NCBI GenBank assembly: GCA_027489535.1
Contig: JAIXZO010000003.1
Coordinates: 54,827-118,826 of the forward strand
Reading direction: 5' to 3'
Source: Hyphomicrobiales bacterium
GTDB taxonomy: Bacteria; Pseudomonadota; Alphaproteobacteria; Rhizobiales; Beijerinckiaceae
DNA: 64,000 nucleotides
Position 1 is the first letter of the stretch. Each line of letters starts with the position of its first letter. The notes beneath the pieces are model-generated. The model saw only the letters and a program-made list of their open reading frames with translations, had not been told where the DNA came from and made no database searches. Positions 17,425 through 27,290 of the stretch are shown here, in pieces. Position numbers and translations under genes: made by a program.

Positions 17425-19314
17425 CACTTCCACCTGCCGCCGCATCCGGTCCGCGACCGAGGCGAGGTCGTGCATGGTGGCCGAAAGCTCTTCGGTCGAG
17501 GTCGCGTTTGACCGGCTGATCTGGCCGAGCTGCTCCATCGAGGCGTTGATTTCGGTCACCGTCGCTTCGGTCTCCTCAACCGCCGCGCTCACCGACATCA
17601 TCAGGCCGGCATTGACGCGGGCACTCTCCTGGAAGCTCGCGATGATCTCGTTCACGGCTTCCGCCGAGCCGCTGATCGAGCGCACGTCCGTGATGATCTG
17701 CTCCACCGAGGCGGCGATTTCGCCGGCCGAACGGGCCACGTTGTCCGCCAGCGTCTGCACCTCGTTCGCCACCACGGCGAAGCCGCGGCCGACCTCGCCG
17801 GCATTGGCCGCCTCGATCTGCGCGTTGAGGGACAGCAGGTTCGTCTTGCGGGAGATGCCGTCGATCACCTGCGTGATCTGGCGGATCTGCTCGCTCGCCT
17901 CGGCGCTGCGCGCGACGATGGCGGACAGCGTCGCGACGCGGGCAAGTCCCTCCACCGACAGCTTTTCAAGCGAACCGGCATTGTCGCGCGCCGTCATCGA
18001 GTTCGAATTGATCTCGGAAATCGCGCGTACACTTTGGCCGATGGCCGTGCCGACCTGCTGCAAGGCCGAGACCTGCTGCGCGACGCCTTCGGCGATCTGG
18101 CGGATGGCGGACGAGGCTTCGCCCGAAGCGCCGGCGATCTGCGTGGCGTTGGTGCGGACGTCGGTAGCGACCTGCTTGGTCTGCGCGACCATGCGGCTCT
18201 GCTCTTCCTCGAGTTTCACGCGGGCGCGCGCGCCCTCGAGGAAGACCGCAAGGGCGCGGTTGATGTCGCCGATCTCGTCGCCGCGTTCCTGCGCGCCGAC
18301 CACGGTGTTAAGGTCGCCCGCGGCAAGGCCGCGCATGGCGACGATGGCGCTGCGGAGCGGTCCGACGACGCCGGCGGCGACGACTTGATAGACGATCAAA
18401 AAGGCCAGCAGGAACAACACGCCCGCAACGGCGAGCGTCGAGAGACGGTTCGAGACGAAGCCGTCGATGCGCAGCGTCAGAAGCCGGTCGAGCTCCGCCG
18501 CCGATGCAGCCGCGAAGGTTTCGGACGCCCGCGCCATATCGCGCTCGGCGGCCGCGAAGACGTCCGCCTTCACCAGCTTTGCGGGGCTGTCGACCACCTT
18601 GTCGGGGACGAGCGCGAGCAGCTTCGCGGTCGCGGCGTCGAGTGCTGTGAGGGTGGGCGTGAGGTTGCGCTTCACGGATCCGTCGGCATTGCCGCGCATG
18701 CCGGCGGCCGCGCCGCCGTCGATGCCTTCCAGCGCCGTCACGATGCCCGCGCGGGCGATCAGCAGGTTGACCGCGTCCACCGGATCGACGGCGGGCTTGG
18801 CCGCCATCGCCTTGACGAGGTCGCGCAATTCGGCCGCCGCATCGACGATTTCCGGCATGCGGACGACGACGATTTCCATGACGTAATAGCTGTCGAGATC
18901 GGGATCGAGGATCAGATTCGATTGATCGCCGACATGGCGGACGAGGGTCTTCGTCGCGGCGCGCACGGCGGCGCGGGACGCGGATGTGTCTGAGGTTTCG
19001 AGGTTTTTCACCGCGGCGCGCAGCGCCTGCAGGCGGGACTCGGTGTCGAGCGTCGCGCCGTGATCCTTCTGGACCTTGGCGAGCCCGGCGATCGCGGAGG
19101 ACGTGCGGGCGGCCGTTCCGGGGGCGGGATCGTTGACCGCGGTCGCGACGTTGCGCAGCGCCGAAAGATAGGCCGAGCCGACCAGTTCCTTCTCCGCGAA
19201 GGCGATGGAGACGTTCTGTGCGCCGATCAGGCTGTGCAGCAGGTAGACGACCGGGAGGAGGAACGCGAGGTATGAAAGACCGAGGCGACGACCGACGGAA
19301 AGCGACTTGAACAC
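17416..19314 (-). CDS. Methyl-accepting chemotaxis protein with long periplasmic domain
   Basis: 632 residues. Membrane segment 1 lies at ~9-30; a ~270-residue helical periplasmic sensor follows; membrane segment 2 is at ~300-322, then a HAMP domain and the signalling domain with the tip [19 protein letters not shown]. There is no C-terminal NWETF-type CheR docking tail. The signalling half is nearly identical to that of the next receptor upstream (19476-21047), suggesting duplication with replacement of the sensor. It is the last gene of the chemosensory cluster and has its own upstream region (19315-19425). Confidence 0.92.
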   Translation of the reverse strand: MFKSLSVGRRLGLSYLAFLLPVVYLLHSLIGAQNVSIAFAEKELVGSAYLSALRNVATAVNDPAPGTAARTSSAIAGLAKVQKDHGATLDTESRLQALRAAVKNLETSDTSASRAAVRAATKTLVRHVGDQSNLILDPDLDSYYVMEIVVVRMPEIVDAAAELRDLVKAMAAKPAVDPVDAVNLLIARAGIVTALEGIDGGAAAGMRGNADGSVKRNLTPTLTALDAATAKLLALVPDKVVDSPAKLVKADVFAAAERDMARASETFAAASAAELDRLLTLRIDGFVSNRLSTLAVAGVLFLLAFLIVYQVVAAGVVGPLRSAIVAMRGLAAGDLNTVVGAQERGDEIGDINRALAVFLEGARARVKLEEEQSRMVAQTKQVATDVRTNATQIAGASGEASSAIRQIAEGVAQQVSALQQVGTAIGQSVRAISEINSNSMTARDNAGSLEKLSVEGLARVATLSAIVARSAEASEQIRQITQVIDGISRKTNLLSLNAQIEAANAGEVGRGFAVVANEVQTLADNVARSAGEIAASVEQIITDVRSISGSAEAVNEIIASFQESARVNAGLMMSVSAAVEETEATVTEINASMEQLGQISRSNATSTEELSATMHDLASVADRMRRQVEVIA

Positions 19315-19425
19315 TGAGCGGACTCTATTGCTGCGGAGATGACCAAAATTCGCGCATCCTGCTGAAAATTACAACAAAAGGTTGCAATGTTGGCGCTCAA
19401 TTATCGCATCATTCAGGGTGAAACA

Positions 19426-19451
19426 GACCCGAATGTCCGATTATTCGGGTC
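19426..19451 (-). terminator. Terminator after the second chemoreceptor gene
   Basis: Perfect 9-bp inverted repeat GACCCGAAT / ATTCGGGTC with an 8-base loop, 25 bases past the stop of the 19476-21047 gene. On the minus strand it is followed by TGTTTC, a modest T-tract. Confidence 0.6.
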
Positions 19452-19475
19452 CGTCTTCTTCTCACGGACGATACG

Positions 19476-21047
19476 TCACACCATCGTCTCGACTTGACGA
19501 CGCATATTGTCCGCCACCGAAGCGAGATCGTGCATCGTCGCCGACAGTTCTTCGGTCGATGCGGCGTTCGAGCGGCTGATCTGGCCGATCTGGTCCATCG
19601 AGGCGTTGATTTCGGTGACGGTCGCTTCCGTCTCCTCCACCGCCGCGCTGACCGACATCATCAGGTTGGCGTTGGTGCGGGCGCTGTCCTGGAACTGGGC
19701 GATGATCTCGTTGACCGCTTCCGCCGAGCCGGTGATCGACTTCACGTCGGTGATGATCTGCTCGACCGAGGAGGCGATTTCGCTGGCGGAACGGGCGACG
19801 TTGTCGGCCAAGGTCTGGACCTCGTTGGCGACCACGGCGAAGCCGCGGCCGACTTCGCCGGCGTTCGCCGCTTCGATCTGCGCATTGAGCGAAAGCAGGT
19901 TCGTCTTGCGCGAAATCGCGTCGATCACCTGCGTGATCTGACGGATCTGTTCGCTCGCCTCGGCGCTGCGGGCGACGATCGCGGACAGGGTCGCGACGCG
20001 GGTGAGGCCTTCCTGCGAGAGGGTCTGCAGCGAGCCCGCATTGTCGCGCGCCGTCATGGCGTTGGCATTGATTTCATTGATCGCGCGGACGCTCTGGCCG
20101 ATGGCCGTGCCGACCTGCTGGAGCGCCGAAACCTGCTGCTGAACGCCTTGGGCGATCTGCTGAATGGCGGAGGAGGCTTCGGTCGCCGCGCCGGCGACCT
20201 GGCTCGCATTGGTCTGCACGCCGCGCGCGACCTGCTTGGTCTGCTCGACCATGACCTGCTGCTCGTCGACGAGCTTGCGGCGCTCGCGCTCCGCCTGCGT
20301 GAAGACGCCGAGCGCGCGGCTGATGTCGCCGATTTCGTCCGCACGTTCCAGACCGGCGACGGCGATGCTCACGTCGCCTTCCGAGAGGCGGCGCATGCCG
20401 TCCACGGCCGAGCGCAGAGGACGCAGCAACAGCACTTCCAGACCGAAGCCGATGCCGACGATGACGGCGAGCGTGAGCAGCGCGACCACGTTGAGCTTGA
20501 CGTTGGCCGAAGCCAGGTTCGCCGAACCCGCGGCGCTCTCGCCATCGAATTGCGTGCCGAGCACTTCGCGGTACTTGTCGAGCGGTTCGCGGATCTTCTG
20601 GGACGTGTCGTCGATCTTGTCGTCCAGTCCTTCGAACGCCACGACGTTCTTCGCCTTGATGGCGGTGCGAAGGTCGGTCTTGATCATGGCGACGAGGGAC
20701 GACCAGTCGGCGAGGAGCTGCGCGCTGCTCGCGGGCGCGTCCGGCCCGATGATGCGCGGCAGGCTCTTCTTCATCTCGGCGTCGAACGCCTCGATCTCCT
20801 TGAGATCCTCTTCGTTGATGTCGCCGCGCTTCGCGGCCACGATGGCGTCCATGGCGTGCAGCGTGGTCTTGAGGACCATCGTCTCAGCATCGGCCAAGGC
20901 GGAAATCCGGCTGCGCGCCTCGATGAACTCGTCGAAGGTACGGGAGGTCTCGCGGTTCACGGAGGTCGCATAAAGCGCCATGGCCCCGACGATGACGCCG
21001 ATGAAGACGAGGCCCGCGATCATCTTGGATCGAACCGTGGTCCACAT
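19476..21047 (-). CDS. Methyl-accepting chemotaxis protein
   Basis: 523 residues from the ATG at 21045-21047 with AGGAG eight bases upstream. Membrane segments lie at about residues 9-27 and ~185-205, enclosing a ~155-residue four-helix-type periplasmic sensor. HAMP and the signalling domain follow, with the tip [19 protein letters not shown]. It lacks a C-terminal CheR-docking pentapeptide. A terminator hairpin follows, so the next receptor downstream is probably a separate unit. The ligand is unknown. Confidence 0.92.
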   Translation of the reverse strand: MWTTVRSKMIAGLVFIGVIVGAMALYATSVNRETSRTFDEFIEARSRISALADAETMVLKTTLHAMDAIVAAKRGDINEEDLKEIEAFDAEMKKSLPRIIGPDAPASSAQLLADWSSLVAMIKTDLRTAIKAKNVVAFEGLDDKIDDTSQKIREPLDKYREVLGTQFDGESAAGSANLASANVKLNVVALLTLAVIVGIGFGLEVLLLRPLRSAVDGMRRLSEGDVSIAVAGLERADEIGDISRALGVFTQAERERRKLVDEQQVMVEQTKQVARGVQTNASQVAGAATEASSAIQQIAQGVQQQVSALQQVGTAIGQSVRAINEINANAMTARDNAGSLQTLSQEGLTRVATLSAIVARSAEASEQIRQITQVIDAISRKTNLLSLNAQIEAANAGEVGRGFAVVANEVQTLADNVARSASEIASSVEQIITDVKSITGSAEAVNEIIAQFQDSARTNANLMMSVSAAVEETEATVTEINASMDQIGQISRSNAASTEELSATMHDLASVADNMRRQVETMV

Positions 21048-21140
21048 GCACTCTACTCCTGCCGTTCCCGCACAACCGCGCGGCTCACGCTTGCCGCTGC
21101 GCGAGCATACATACAACCGCAACAAGCTGAATGCACAAAT

Positions 21141-21159
21141 TTACATCTTCAAGATGTAA
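21141..21159. repeat. 19-bp perfect palindrome at the end of the switch-protein gene
   Basis: TTACATCTT-C-AAGATGTAA is a perfect inverted repeat around one base. It covers the last codons of the 21149-22837 gene and lies about 95 bp upstream of the next receptor ATG. It could be an operator for that receptor or an RNA hairpin; the loop is too tight for a standard terminator. Confidence 0.4.
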
Positions 21160-22837
21160 GACTGATCCGCGCACGGACGCTGCGGCCGCCGTCGAAATAT
21201 TCGAAGCGGTCGGACACGGACTTGATGAGCGCGACGCCGCGATTGCTGAGCGCTTCGCCGGACAAGGTCGTGTCGACCGCGGCATGATCCCAACCGTCGC
21301 CCGAATCCTGCACCGTGACCGTGACGTGCCCGGTGCCGCCGCCGTCGCCCTCGTAGTCGAGCGTGACGTCGATCTCACCCTCGGAAAGGTCCAGCAGACG
21401 GCGCTGCCGTTCCTCGGCGAAGCGCAGGAAGCCCATGGGGCCCTTCTTCATCGCGGAATCGAGCTTGAGCACGCCGTGTTCGAGCGCGTTCGTCAGCAAT
21501 TCGTCCAGAACCGTCAGCAGCATGGTGCGCGTCGAGACGGAGTGGATGGCCGAAATCTGCTCGATGATGCCCGGCACGATGCCGCTGCGCTTCAATTCGG
21601 GGGCGGTGAGCTTGAAGGAGACCGACCAGCGCCGGATGGTGTTTTCCAGTTCCGGCGCCGTCATCGGCGCGAGATCCTTGTGGTCGGGCGGGCGGATGCC
21701 GACCTCGACGACGGTGAAGTCGTCCTGCGCGCGGAAGCCGCCGGAGAAAGCCTCGGCTTCGGAGATGATCTGCGTGAGATAACGCTCGGGCTTCAGCCGG
21801 CGCGCAAAGATCGCGTCGAGCCGCGCCGGACCGAATTCGGCCCGTTCGGGGCTCTTCATTTCGGTGAGGCCGTCCGAGTAGAGCACGATGACTTCGCCCG
21901 GCTCGGCCGAGGTCACGGTGGCGTCCACCGTGAGCGAGTCGCTGGCGACGATGCCGAGCGGGAAGCTCGACGAGCGCACGCGCACGCGCACGTCGCCGCG
22001 ACGGTCGATCAGCATGAAGTCGGGCAGGCCCGCATTGAACATGCGGACGGTCTTCGTATCGGTATCGACCTCGACGAGACCCATCGCGCAGAACATCGAG
22101 ACCGGCAGCGACGCCTTGACCACCGCATTCAGCTTTTTGACGGCGTCGACGAAATCGAGCCCCGTGCGGGCGACCTCGTAGAACGCGTCGGCAAAGGGGA
22201 TCGCGCCGAGTGCGGCCGGGATGCCGTGACCCATGAAGTCGCAGAGCACGACGAAGGACCGGCCGGTGTCGGGGACCGCGTCGAACAACACGAGATCGCC
22301 GTTCAGGAGGCCGCGCGGCGACGAGCGATAGCGGATGGACTGCTTGCCGACCGAGGCATGGCCGAGCGCCTTGGCGAAGACGGAACGCAGGAACTTGCTG
22401 TCGCGCTCCAGTTCCTTGTTCTCCTCCATCAACCCCGTGAAGTTGATGGCGCCGTAACGGCTGCGGCGCACCTCCGCGAGCGACTTCAACGTCGCCCCGA
22501 GCCGCCGGGCGGAGAAGGGTTCGACGAGATAATCGTCGAAGACCGTGCCCTCGGGCAGGCCCGCGAGATCGCTTTCGTCCCCGCAGATCAGGCAGGTGGA
22601 AACGATCAGGTCCTTGATGCCGGCGATCTTCTTCAGAAGTTCGGCGGTATCGGCCGGATTCGACAGGCGAACGAGCACCGCCACGGGACGGACGGCCGAG
22701 CAACGCTCGGCCGCACCCGCCGCGGAGGGCAGTTCATCCACGTCGAAGCCAGCCTGGTTGATCAGGTAACGGCACGAGGATCGCGACAACATGTTGTCGT
22801 CGATCAGCATGATCATGTCGCTTGCGCCGCCGCTCAT
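21149..22837 (-). CDS. Pseudo-receiver / PP2C (SpoIIE-type) phosphatase / HATPase switch protein (HsbR-like)
   Basis: 562 residues in three parts. Residues ~1-120 are a receiver fold in which the phospho-acceptor Asp is Arg57 (PVAVLVRLSNP) and the conserved Lys is Glu (YLVEPF). Residues ~165-380 form a SpoIIE/PP2C phosphatase with its metal-binding acidic residues (DFMGHG, YSDGLTE, AQDDFTVV). Residues ~425-562 are an RsbW-like HATPase with N-box (DELLTNALEH), G1 (QDSGDGWD) and G2 (SNRGVALI). It should dephosphorylate and phosphorylate the STAS protein encoded just upstream in the operon, as HsbR does with HsbA in Pseudomonas. Loss of Asp57 implies control by something other than canonical phosphorylation. 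Confidence 0.85.
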   Translation of the reverse strand: MSGGASDMIMLIDDNMLSRSSCRYLINQAGFDVDELPSAAGAAERCSAVRPVAVLVRLSNPADTAELLKKIAGIKDLIVSTCLICGDESDLAGLPEGTVFDDYLVEPFSARRLGATLKSLAEVRRSRYGAINFTGLMEENKELERDSKFLRSVFAKALGHASVGKQSIRYRSSPRGLLNGDLVLFDAVPDTGRSFVVLCDFMGHGIPAALGAIPFADAFYEVARTGLDFVDAVKKLNAVVKASLPVSMFCAMGLVEVDTDTKTVRMFNAGLPDFMLIDRRGDVRVRVRSSSFPLGIVASDSLTVDATVTSAEPGEVIVLYSDGLTEMKSPERAEFGPARLDAIFARRLKPERYLTQIISEAEAFSGGFRAQDDFTVVEVGIRPPDHKDLAPMTAPELENTIRRWSVSFKLTAPELKRSGIVPGIIEQISAIHSVSTRTMLLTVLDELLTNALEHGVLKLDSAMKKGPMGFLRFAEERQRRLLDLSEGEIDVTLDYEGDGGGTGHVTVTVQDSGDGWDHAAVDTTLSGEALSNRGVALIKSVSDRFEYFDGGRSVRARISLTS

Positions 22838-22850
22838 CGCTTGCGTGCCG

Positions 22851-23162
22851 TCACTCGGCCGCGACGGTGAACAGGCGATGGAAGTTCGCCATGGAGATCA
22901 CCTGACCGATCGGGCTCGTCATGTCGGGCACGATGAGCACGACCTTGTCCGGGCCCATCTCCTCGCGGGCCATGAGCAGCATGCCCAAGGTCGACGAGTT
23001 GATGTATTCGGCCGACGAGAAATCGACCCGACACAGGCTGATTTCGCTCAGGAACGGCCGGTACGCGGCGGTGAATTCGGAATAGGTCGTCACGTCGAGA
23101 TGACCGTGCATCTCGATGGTAAGGACCTGCGACTTCTGATCGAGGGAAGAGTAAATCGGCAT
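22851..23162 (-). CDS. STAS-domain protein (anti-anti-sigma / HsbA-like)
   Basis: 103 residues, a single STAS domain. The phosphorylatable serine lies in YINSSTLGMLL (Ser56/57). It is the expected substrate of the phosphatase/kinase encoded 13 bp downstream. In Pseudomonas the equivalent HsbA shifts between FlgM and a diguanylate cyclase; here the target is unknown, though flagellar genes lie nearby. It starts 9 bp after the pseudo-receiver gene. Confidence 0.88.
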   Translation of the reverse strand: MPIYSSLDQKSQVLTIEMHGHLDVTTYSEFTAAYRPFLSEISLCRVDFSSAEYINSSTLGMLLMAREEMGPDKVVLIVPDMTSPIGQVISMANFHRLFTVAAE

Positions 23163-23171
23163 GGACGTCCC

Positions 23172-23867
23172 TTAGAGCTTTTCGACTTCTGAAATCTGGA
23201 GGGTGTCGATGTTGGTCGCGATCGGCGACTGCAGCTCCTTGGCCTCGTCTTCCAGCCACTTGAGCTGGGTGTCGAGCTTGCGGAGGCCCTGCAGGCCGCT
23301 GCGGATCTGTTCGAGACCTTCGTCGATGGACTTCGACAGGGTCTCGATGTTCTCCTTCAACGCCGGACGGATGGCGCTGAGCACTTCGCCGCGGAGCTGG
23401 CTCTGGCGCGTGGAGAGGTTCTTCTGCGCTTCGAGCTGCTCGAAGCGGCGCAAGGTTTCCTCGCGCACCCGCAGCATGCTGGAAATGACGCCGGTCATGG
23501 CTTCGCGCGCCGCGATGCTGTCGTGCAGGCGGCACAGCGTGCCGACCTGCGCCATCAGCACGGGGCGGTCGAGCGGCCAAGGCTGCACGACGTCGACGAC
23601 GTTGGAGGCGGTCATCGTCTCGACTTCGGCGTTGGGCACCAGAGCCATGAAGCCCGAGAGCTTGTGCTCGGCGGCCATCGCGGAAACCTGCGCGGCGGTG
23701 CCCTGCAGGATCAGGACGGACCCCTTCAGCTCGTCGGACGAGGCGGCGTCGGCGACGGCGACGTGGCCGGTGCGGTAGCCCGAAAGCTGAAGCCAACCCG
23801 TCACCATCGACCCCACGTCGGGGTCGGACGAGACCACCGTTATTTTATGCAGCGAAACAGAGTTCAT
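23172..23867 (-). CDS. Pseudo-receiver plus coiled-coil protein of unknown function
   Basis: 231 residues from the ATG at 23865-23867. Residues ~8-120 look like a receiver fold (KITVVSSDPDVGSMV...), but the acidic pair is SD, the beta-3 Asp position is not acidic (VLILQGTAA) and the beta-5 Lys is Gln (VVQPWPLDRP). Residues ~125-215 are a charged coiled coil. I do not recognise a named family. It lies between cheW and the STAS gene, so it may link the CheA array to the partner switch. That role is inferred from position only. Confidence 0.75.
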   Translation of the reverse strand: MNSVSLHKITVVSSDPDVGSMVTGWLQLSGYRTGHVAVADAASSDELKGSVLILQGTAAQVSAMAAEHKLSGFMALVPNAEVETMTASNVVDVVQPWPLDRPVLMAQVGTLCRLHDSIAAREAMTGVISSMLRVREETLRRFEQLEAQKNLSTRQSQLRGEVLSAIRPALKENIETLSKSIDEGLEQIRSGLQGLRKLDTQLKWLEDEAKELQSPIATNIDTLQISEVEKL

Positions 23868-23887
23868 GATGTGACCCTTCTTCAACG

Positions 23888-24343
23888 TCACGACGAAACG
23901 AGGGGGGAAAGACGATCGAGATCCGGGATCAGGCAGAGCCCGCCGCCGGTGAGAAAGCCGCCGCGCAGGGCGCCGCCGCTCAATGCGGCGAGCCGTTCCC
24001 GCCAAGCGGGAACGTCGACGACGCGCTCGATGCCGACGACGCGGTCCACGGCCAAGGCGCCGAGCACGACGTCGGCCGCGTCGCGCAGGATCAGCCACGT
24101 GCGCGCCGCGGCGGCGCTCGAACGCTCCATGCCGGGCAGCGTCAGGCCCGGCACGAATTCGTTCTTGATGAGCAGGCCCGCGCGGCCCGGCATCTCCGCG
24201 GCCTCGGCGGTCTCTTCATCTTCGAGCCGCGCGACGGAATCGACCGGCAAGGCGAGCATGAGCGCGCCCGTCTTGACCACGAGATAGGCGACGGACAGGT
24301 CCGTGACGGCGTCGGGCGATGTCGTCCAGGGATCGTCGTTCAT
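23888..24343 (-). CDS. cheW: CheW-like adaptor protein
   Basis: 151 residues from the ATG at 24341-24343, which has GAGG five bases upstream and lies 7 bp after cheA; an ATG at 24364 inside cheA would add seven residues. It is a single divergent CheW domain (VAYLVVKTGALMLALPVDSV; VLGALAVDRVVGIERVV), linking receptors to CheA. It is weakly conserved, so the pairing with this CheA is inferred from the operon. Confidence 0.8.
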   Translation of the reverse strand: MNDDPWTTSPDAVTDLSVAYLVVKTGALMLALPVDSVARLEDEETAEAAEMPGRAGLLIKNEFVPGLTLPGMERSSAAAARTWLILRDAADVVLGALAVDRVVGIERVVDVPAWRERLAALSGGALRGGFLTGGGLCLIPDLDRLSPLVSS

Positions 24344-24350
24344 GCGATCC

Positions 24351-27236
24351 TCACATCTCCGCATGGGCCATGCGGCCCATGAGACCGTCGACGTCGACGA
24401 TCAGGATGAGTTTGCCGTCGCCGCTCACGGTGGCGCTGAACAAATAGGGGGAGCGCCGTACGAGCGGGTGCGGCTTGGTGAGGAACATCTCCTCGCGCCG
24501 CACGACGGCATCGACGATGAGGCCGATGCGGCGCTCGCCGGCGGAGACGACGACGAACATCACGCGCTCGTCGGTCTTGCTCTCGCCGCCCATCAGGATC
24601 GAGTTGAGGTGATGGAGCGGCAGCACGTGCCCGCGCAGCAGATGCACCTTCTGATCGTGGAGATCGCGGATCTCGCTGCGGTCGACCTGCTGGACCTCGT
24701 CGACGTAGCGGCTCGGAATGCCGATCTGGTGATCGCCGATCCGCACCACGAGCGTGTTCTGGATGGCGGCGCTGATGGGCAGCGTGATGTCGAAGGTGGT
24801 GCCCTTGCCGGGCTCGCTCGACACCAGCACCTTGCCGCCGATGCTGACGACGGCCGTGCGCACGATGTCCATGCCGACGCCGCGGCCCGAGGTCTCCGTC
24901 ACCGCCGCGGCGGTGGAGAAGCCCGGCTCGAAGATGAACTGGATGATCTGCTCGTTGCTCATCGCGGCGAGCTTTTCGGCCGTGGTCAGGCCGCGCTCGA
25001 CGGCCTTCTGGCCGACGCGCTGGACGTTGATGCCGCGGCCGTCGTCGATGACAGACAGCTTCGCCTCGCCGCCCTGCTGGACGGCGGCGAGCGTCAGCAT
25101 CGCCTGCGCCGACTTGCCCGCCGCGATGCGGTCGGCCGGCGTTTCGAGGCCGTGGTCCACCGCGTTGCGCACGATGTGGATCAGGGGGTCGACGAGCGCC
25201 TCGATGATGCTCTTGTCCACCACCGTCTCGCCGCCCGTCATGACGAAGCGGACGTCCTTGCCCTGCAGCGCGCCGAGGTCGCGCACGATGCGCGGCAGGC
25301 GGGCGAAGAGGTTGGAGAGCGGCAGCACGCGGAGATCGAGCGCGGTTTCCTGCAGCAGCGAGAGATGCCGGGAGAACTCGCCCTGAATGCCCTGAAGCCG
25401 GCTGCGGTTGTCCTGAAGGACGTTGCGGACCTCTTCGAGCAGCGCGACTTCCTCGCGCATGCCCTTGGCCCCGAGGCGTCGACCGACATCGGCGACGCTG
25501 TCGAGCAGACGACCGAGATTGTCGTCCTGCAGCATCACCGAGAGGCGCGAGCGCACGCTGACGAGGCAGCCGACCTGCGACATGAAGCCGTCGAGCGCCG
25601 CGGCACTGACGCGCAGCTGCGTGAGGGCGGGGGTGGGCGTGATGGCGCCCGAGGTTTCGACGGGGGGCGCGTCCGGCCGCGCTTCGACGACCTGTGCGGT
25701 CTCGTCGAGACGCGTCACCGCGCGGCTTTCGACCACGATGGAGGGGCCGACGACGGCCTCCAGCTCGCGCACCAGTTCGCCCGGGTTCTCGGACGTGAAG
25801 ACGAGGAATTCGAACAGCGTCTCGTCGCCCGAGATCACCGACCGGCTGATCGAGGACAGGGCCTTGGAGCGGACCCAGCCGAGGAACTGCTTGGCGGAGG
25901 CCGCGTCGTAGTTCAGGTCGATGGTGATCAGGACGGCGTTGAGCGTGCCGTCGCGGACGGCTTCGAGCTGATCGTAATATTCATGCGAGATGCACAGCGC
26001 GAACTCGTCGTGCAGCCCGTGATCCTTGAGGAATTGGGCGACGTCGAAGCTCGGCGCGACGACGATCGACGGATCCGGCTCGGCGGCGGGCGGCGGGGCA
26101 AGCTCGGTGCGCAGGTCGAAGGCGTCGCCCGAGTCGTCGAGGCTGACGAGGCGGTCGTAAAGGCGGTCGCGGACGCCGTCGAGATCGACCAGCAGGTCGG
26201 CCAGCGCGATGCCCACGTCGGAAGCGGCGGCCGCGACGGAGAGACGGTCGCAGAGCGCGGTCTGGGCGTTGCGGTCGTCGGCGAACACCAAGAGCCGGTC
26301 GATGACGCGCAAGCCGTCCCACAGGTCGGCGATGACGTCCGCGAGCTGATCCTCGGAGAGATCGACCAGCGAGACGTTGAGATCGAGCGCGGACAGCGGA
26401 GCGGCGATGGCCTGCGCCATCGCCTCGCCGTGCGCGGGCGGGCGCAGCGAGAGGGCGGAGCCGCCGAGATCGACGCCGAACGCGGCTTCGACCTGACGCA
26501 GTTCCTGACCGATGCGGGCGAGCTTGGCGATGCGCTCGTCGTCGGTGGCGGGGATCTTGCGCGCGACTTCGTCGGCCAGGGCTTCGAGCACGTCCGTGAG
26601 CGCGCTCAGGCCGGCGTCGCCGCAGCGGATGGCGAGCGAGCGGGCTTCCTTGGCGGTGCTGCGGTTGAGCGCGGCGGGGGCGGCGTCGAGGCAATAGGCT
26701 GCGATGCGCTCGACCATGCGCGCGACGTCGGGGCCGAAATCGTCGAGCGCGCGCATCAGCACGTCGAGCGGATCGGGCTCCTCCTCGACCGCTTCGGCGA
26801 CCGGCTCGGGCGCCGCCGGGGCGGCGGCCGCGGGGGCCGCGCCGCCGTCGCGCGAGAAGCGCTGATACGCGTTGTCGAGCGAGAGCAACAGGGCGTTGTC
26901 GGCCGGCGAGTCCGAACGCGCGGCCGTGACCTGCTCGTGCAGGCTCGACAGCATGTCGTTGGCGCGCTGGAGAAGCTGCACCATGTCCGTGACCAGCGGC
27001 ACGCCCTTGTCGCGCACGAGACCGAGGATGTCCTCGCATCGATGGGCGACCGACTCCATGCCGGTGAGACCCATCGCCTTGGACAGACCCTTGATCGAAT
27101 GCATCGAGCGGAAAAGCTGCGAAATGCCGTCATTGCCGACCGGGCCTTCGAGGGCCTGCGTCAGCAACCGTTCGATCTGCTGGAGATGCTCGGCACATTC
27201 GACGCCGAACTGCTCCCAGAAGAAATCCATCGACAT
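24351..27236 (-). CDS. cheA: Chemotaxis histidine kinase CheA, extended
   Basis: 961 residues, about 250 longer than usual. The HPt domain has His46 in RSMHSIKGLSKAMGL. A ~430-residue middle region contains further helical HPt-like segments without a phospho-His and one alpha/beta segment. The dimerisation domain starts near 538; the HATPase has the N-box HIVRNAVDHG (~687), G1 DDGRGIN (~731) and G2 GRGVGMDIV (~784). The C-terminal CheW-like domain runs from ~825. No receiver is fused. It phosphorylates the CheY and CheB encoded next to it. Confidence 0.95.
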   Translation of the reverse strand: MSMDFFWEQFGVECAEHLQQIERLLTQALEGPVGNDGISQLFRSMHSIKGLSKAMGLTGMESVAHRCEDILGLVRDKGVPLVTDMVQLLQRANDMLSSLHEQVTAARSDSPADNALLLSLDNAYQRFSRDGGAAPAAAAPAAPEPVAEAVEEEPDPLDVLMRALDDFGPDVARMVERIAAYCLDAAPAALNRSTAKEARSLAIRCGDAGLSALTDVLEALADEVARKIPATDDERIAKLARIGQELRQVEAAFGVDLGGSALSLRPPAHGEAMAQAIAAPLSALDLNVSLVDLSEDQLADVIADLWDGLRVIDRLLVFADDRNAQTALCDRLSVAAAASDVGIALADLLVDLDGVRDRLYDRLVSLDDSGDAFDLRTELAPPPAAEPDPSIVVAPSFDVAQFLKDHGLHDEFALCISHEYYDQLEAVRDGTLNAVLITIDLNYDAASAKQFLGWVRSKALSSISRSVISGDETLFEFLVFTSENPGELVRELEAVVGPSIVVESRAVTRLDETAQVVEARPDAPPVETSGAITPTPALTQLRVSAAALDGFMSQVGCLVSVRSRLSVMLQDDNLGRLLDSVADVGRRLGAKGMREEVALLEEVRNVLQDNRSRLQGIQGEFSRHLSLLQETALDLRVLPLSNLFARLPRIVRDLGALQGKDVRFVMTGGETVVDKSIIEALVDPLIHIVRNAVDHGLETPADRIAAGKSAQAMLTLAAVQQGGEAKLSVIDDGRGINVQRVGQKAVERGLTTAEKLAAMSNEQIIQFIFEPGFSTAAAVTETSGRGVGMDIVRTAVVSIGGKVLVSSEPGKGTTFDITLPISAAIQNTLVVRIGDHQIGIPSRYVDEVQQVDRSEIRDLHDQKVHLLRGHVLPLHHLNSILMGGESKTDERVMFVVVSAGERRIGLIVDAVVRREEMFLTKPHPLVRRSPYLFSATVSGDGKLILIVDVDGLMGRMAHAEM

Positions 27237-27290
27237 TCACGCCACTCCTGCTCGACGACCGGGGTCGTCCTTCGGCCGTTCGGCCGCTCG

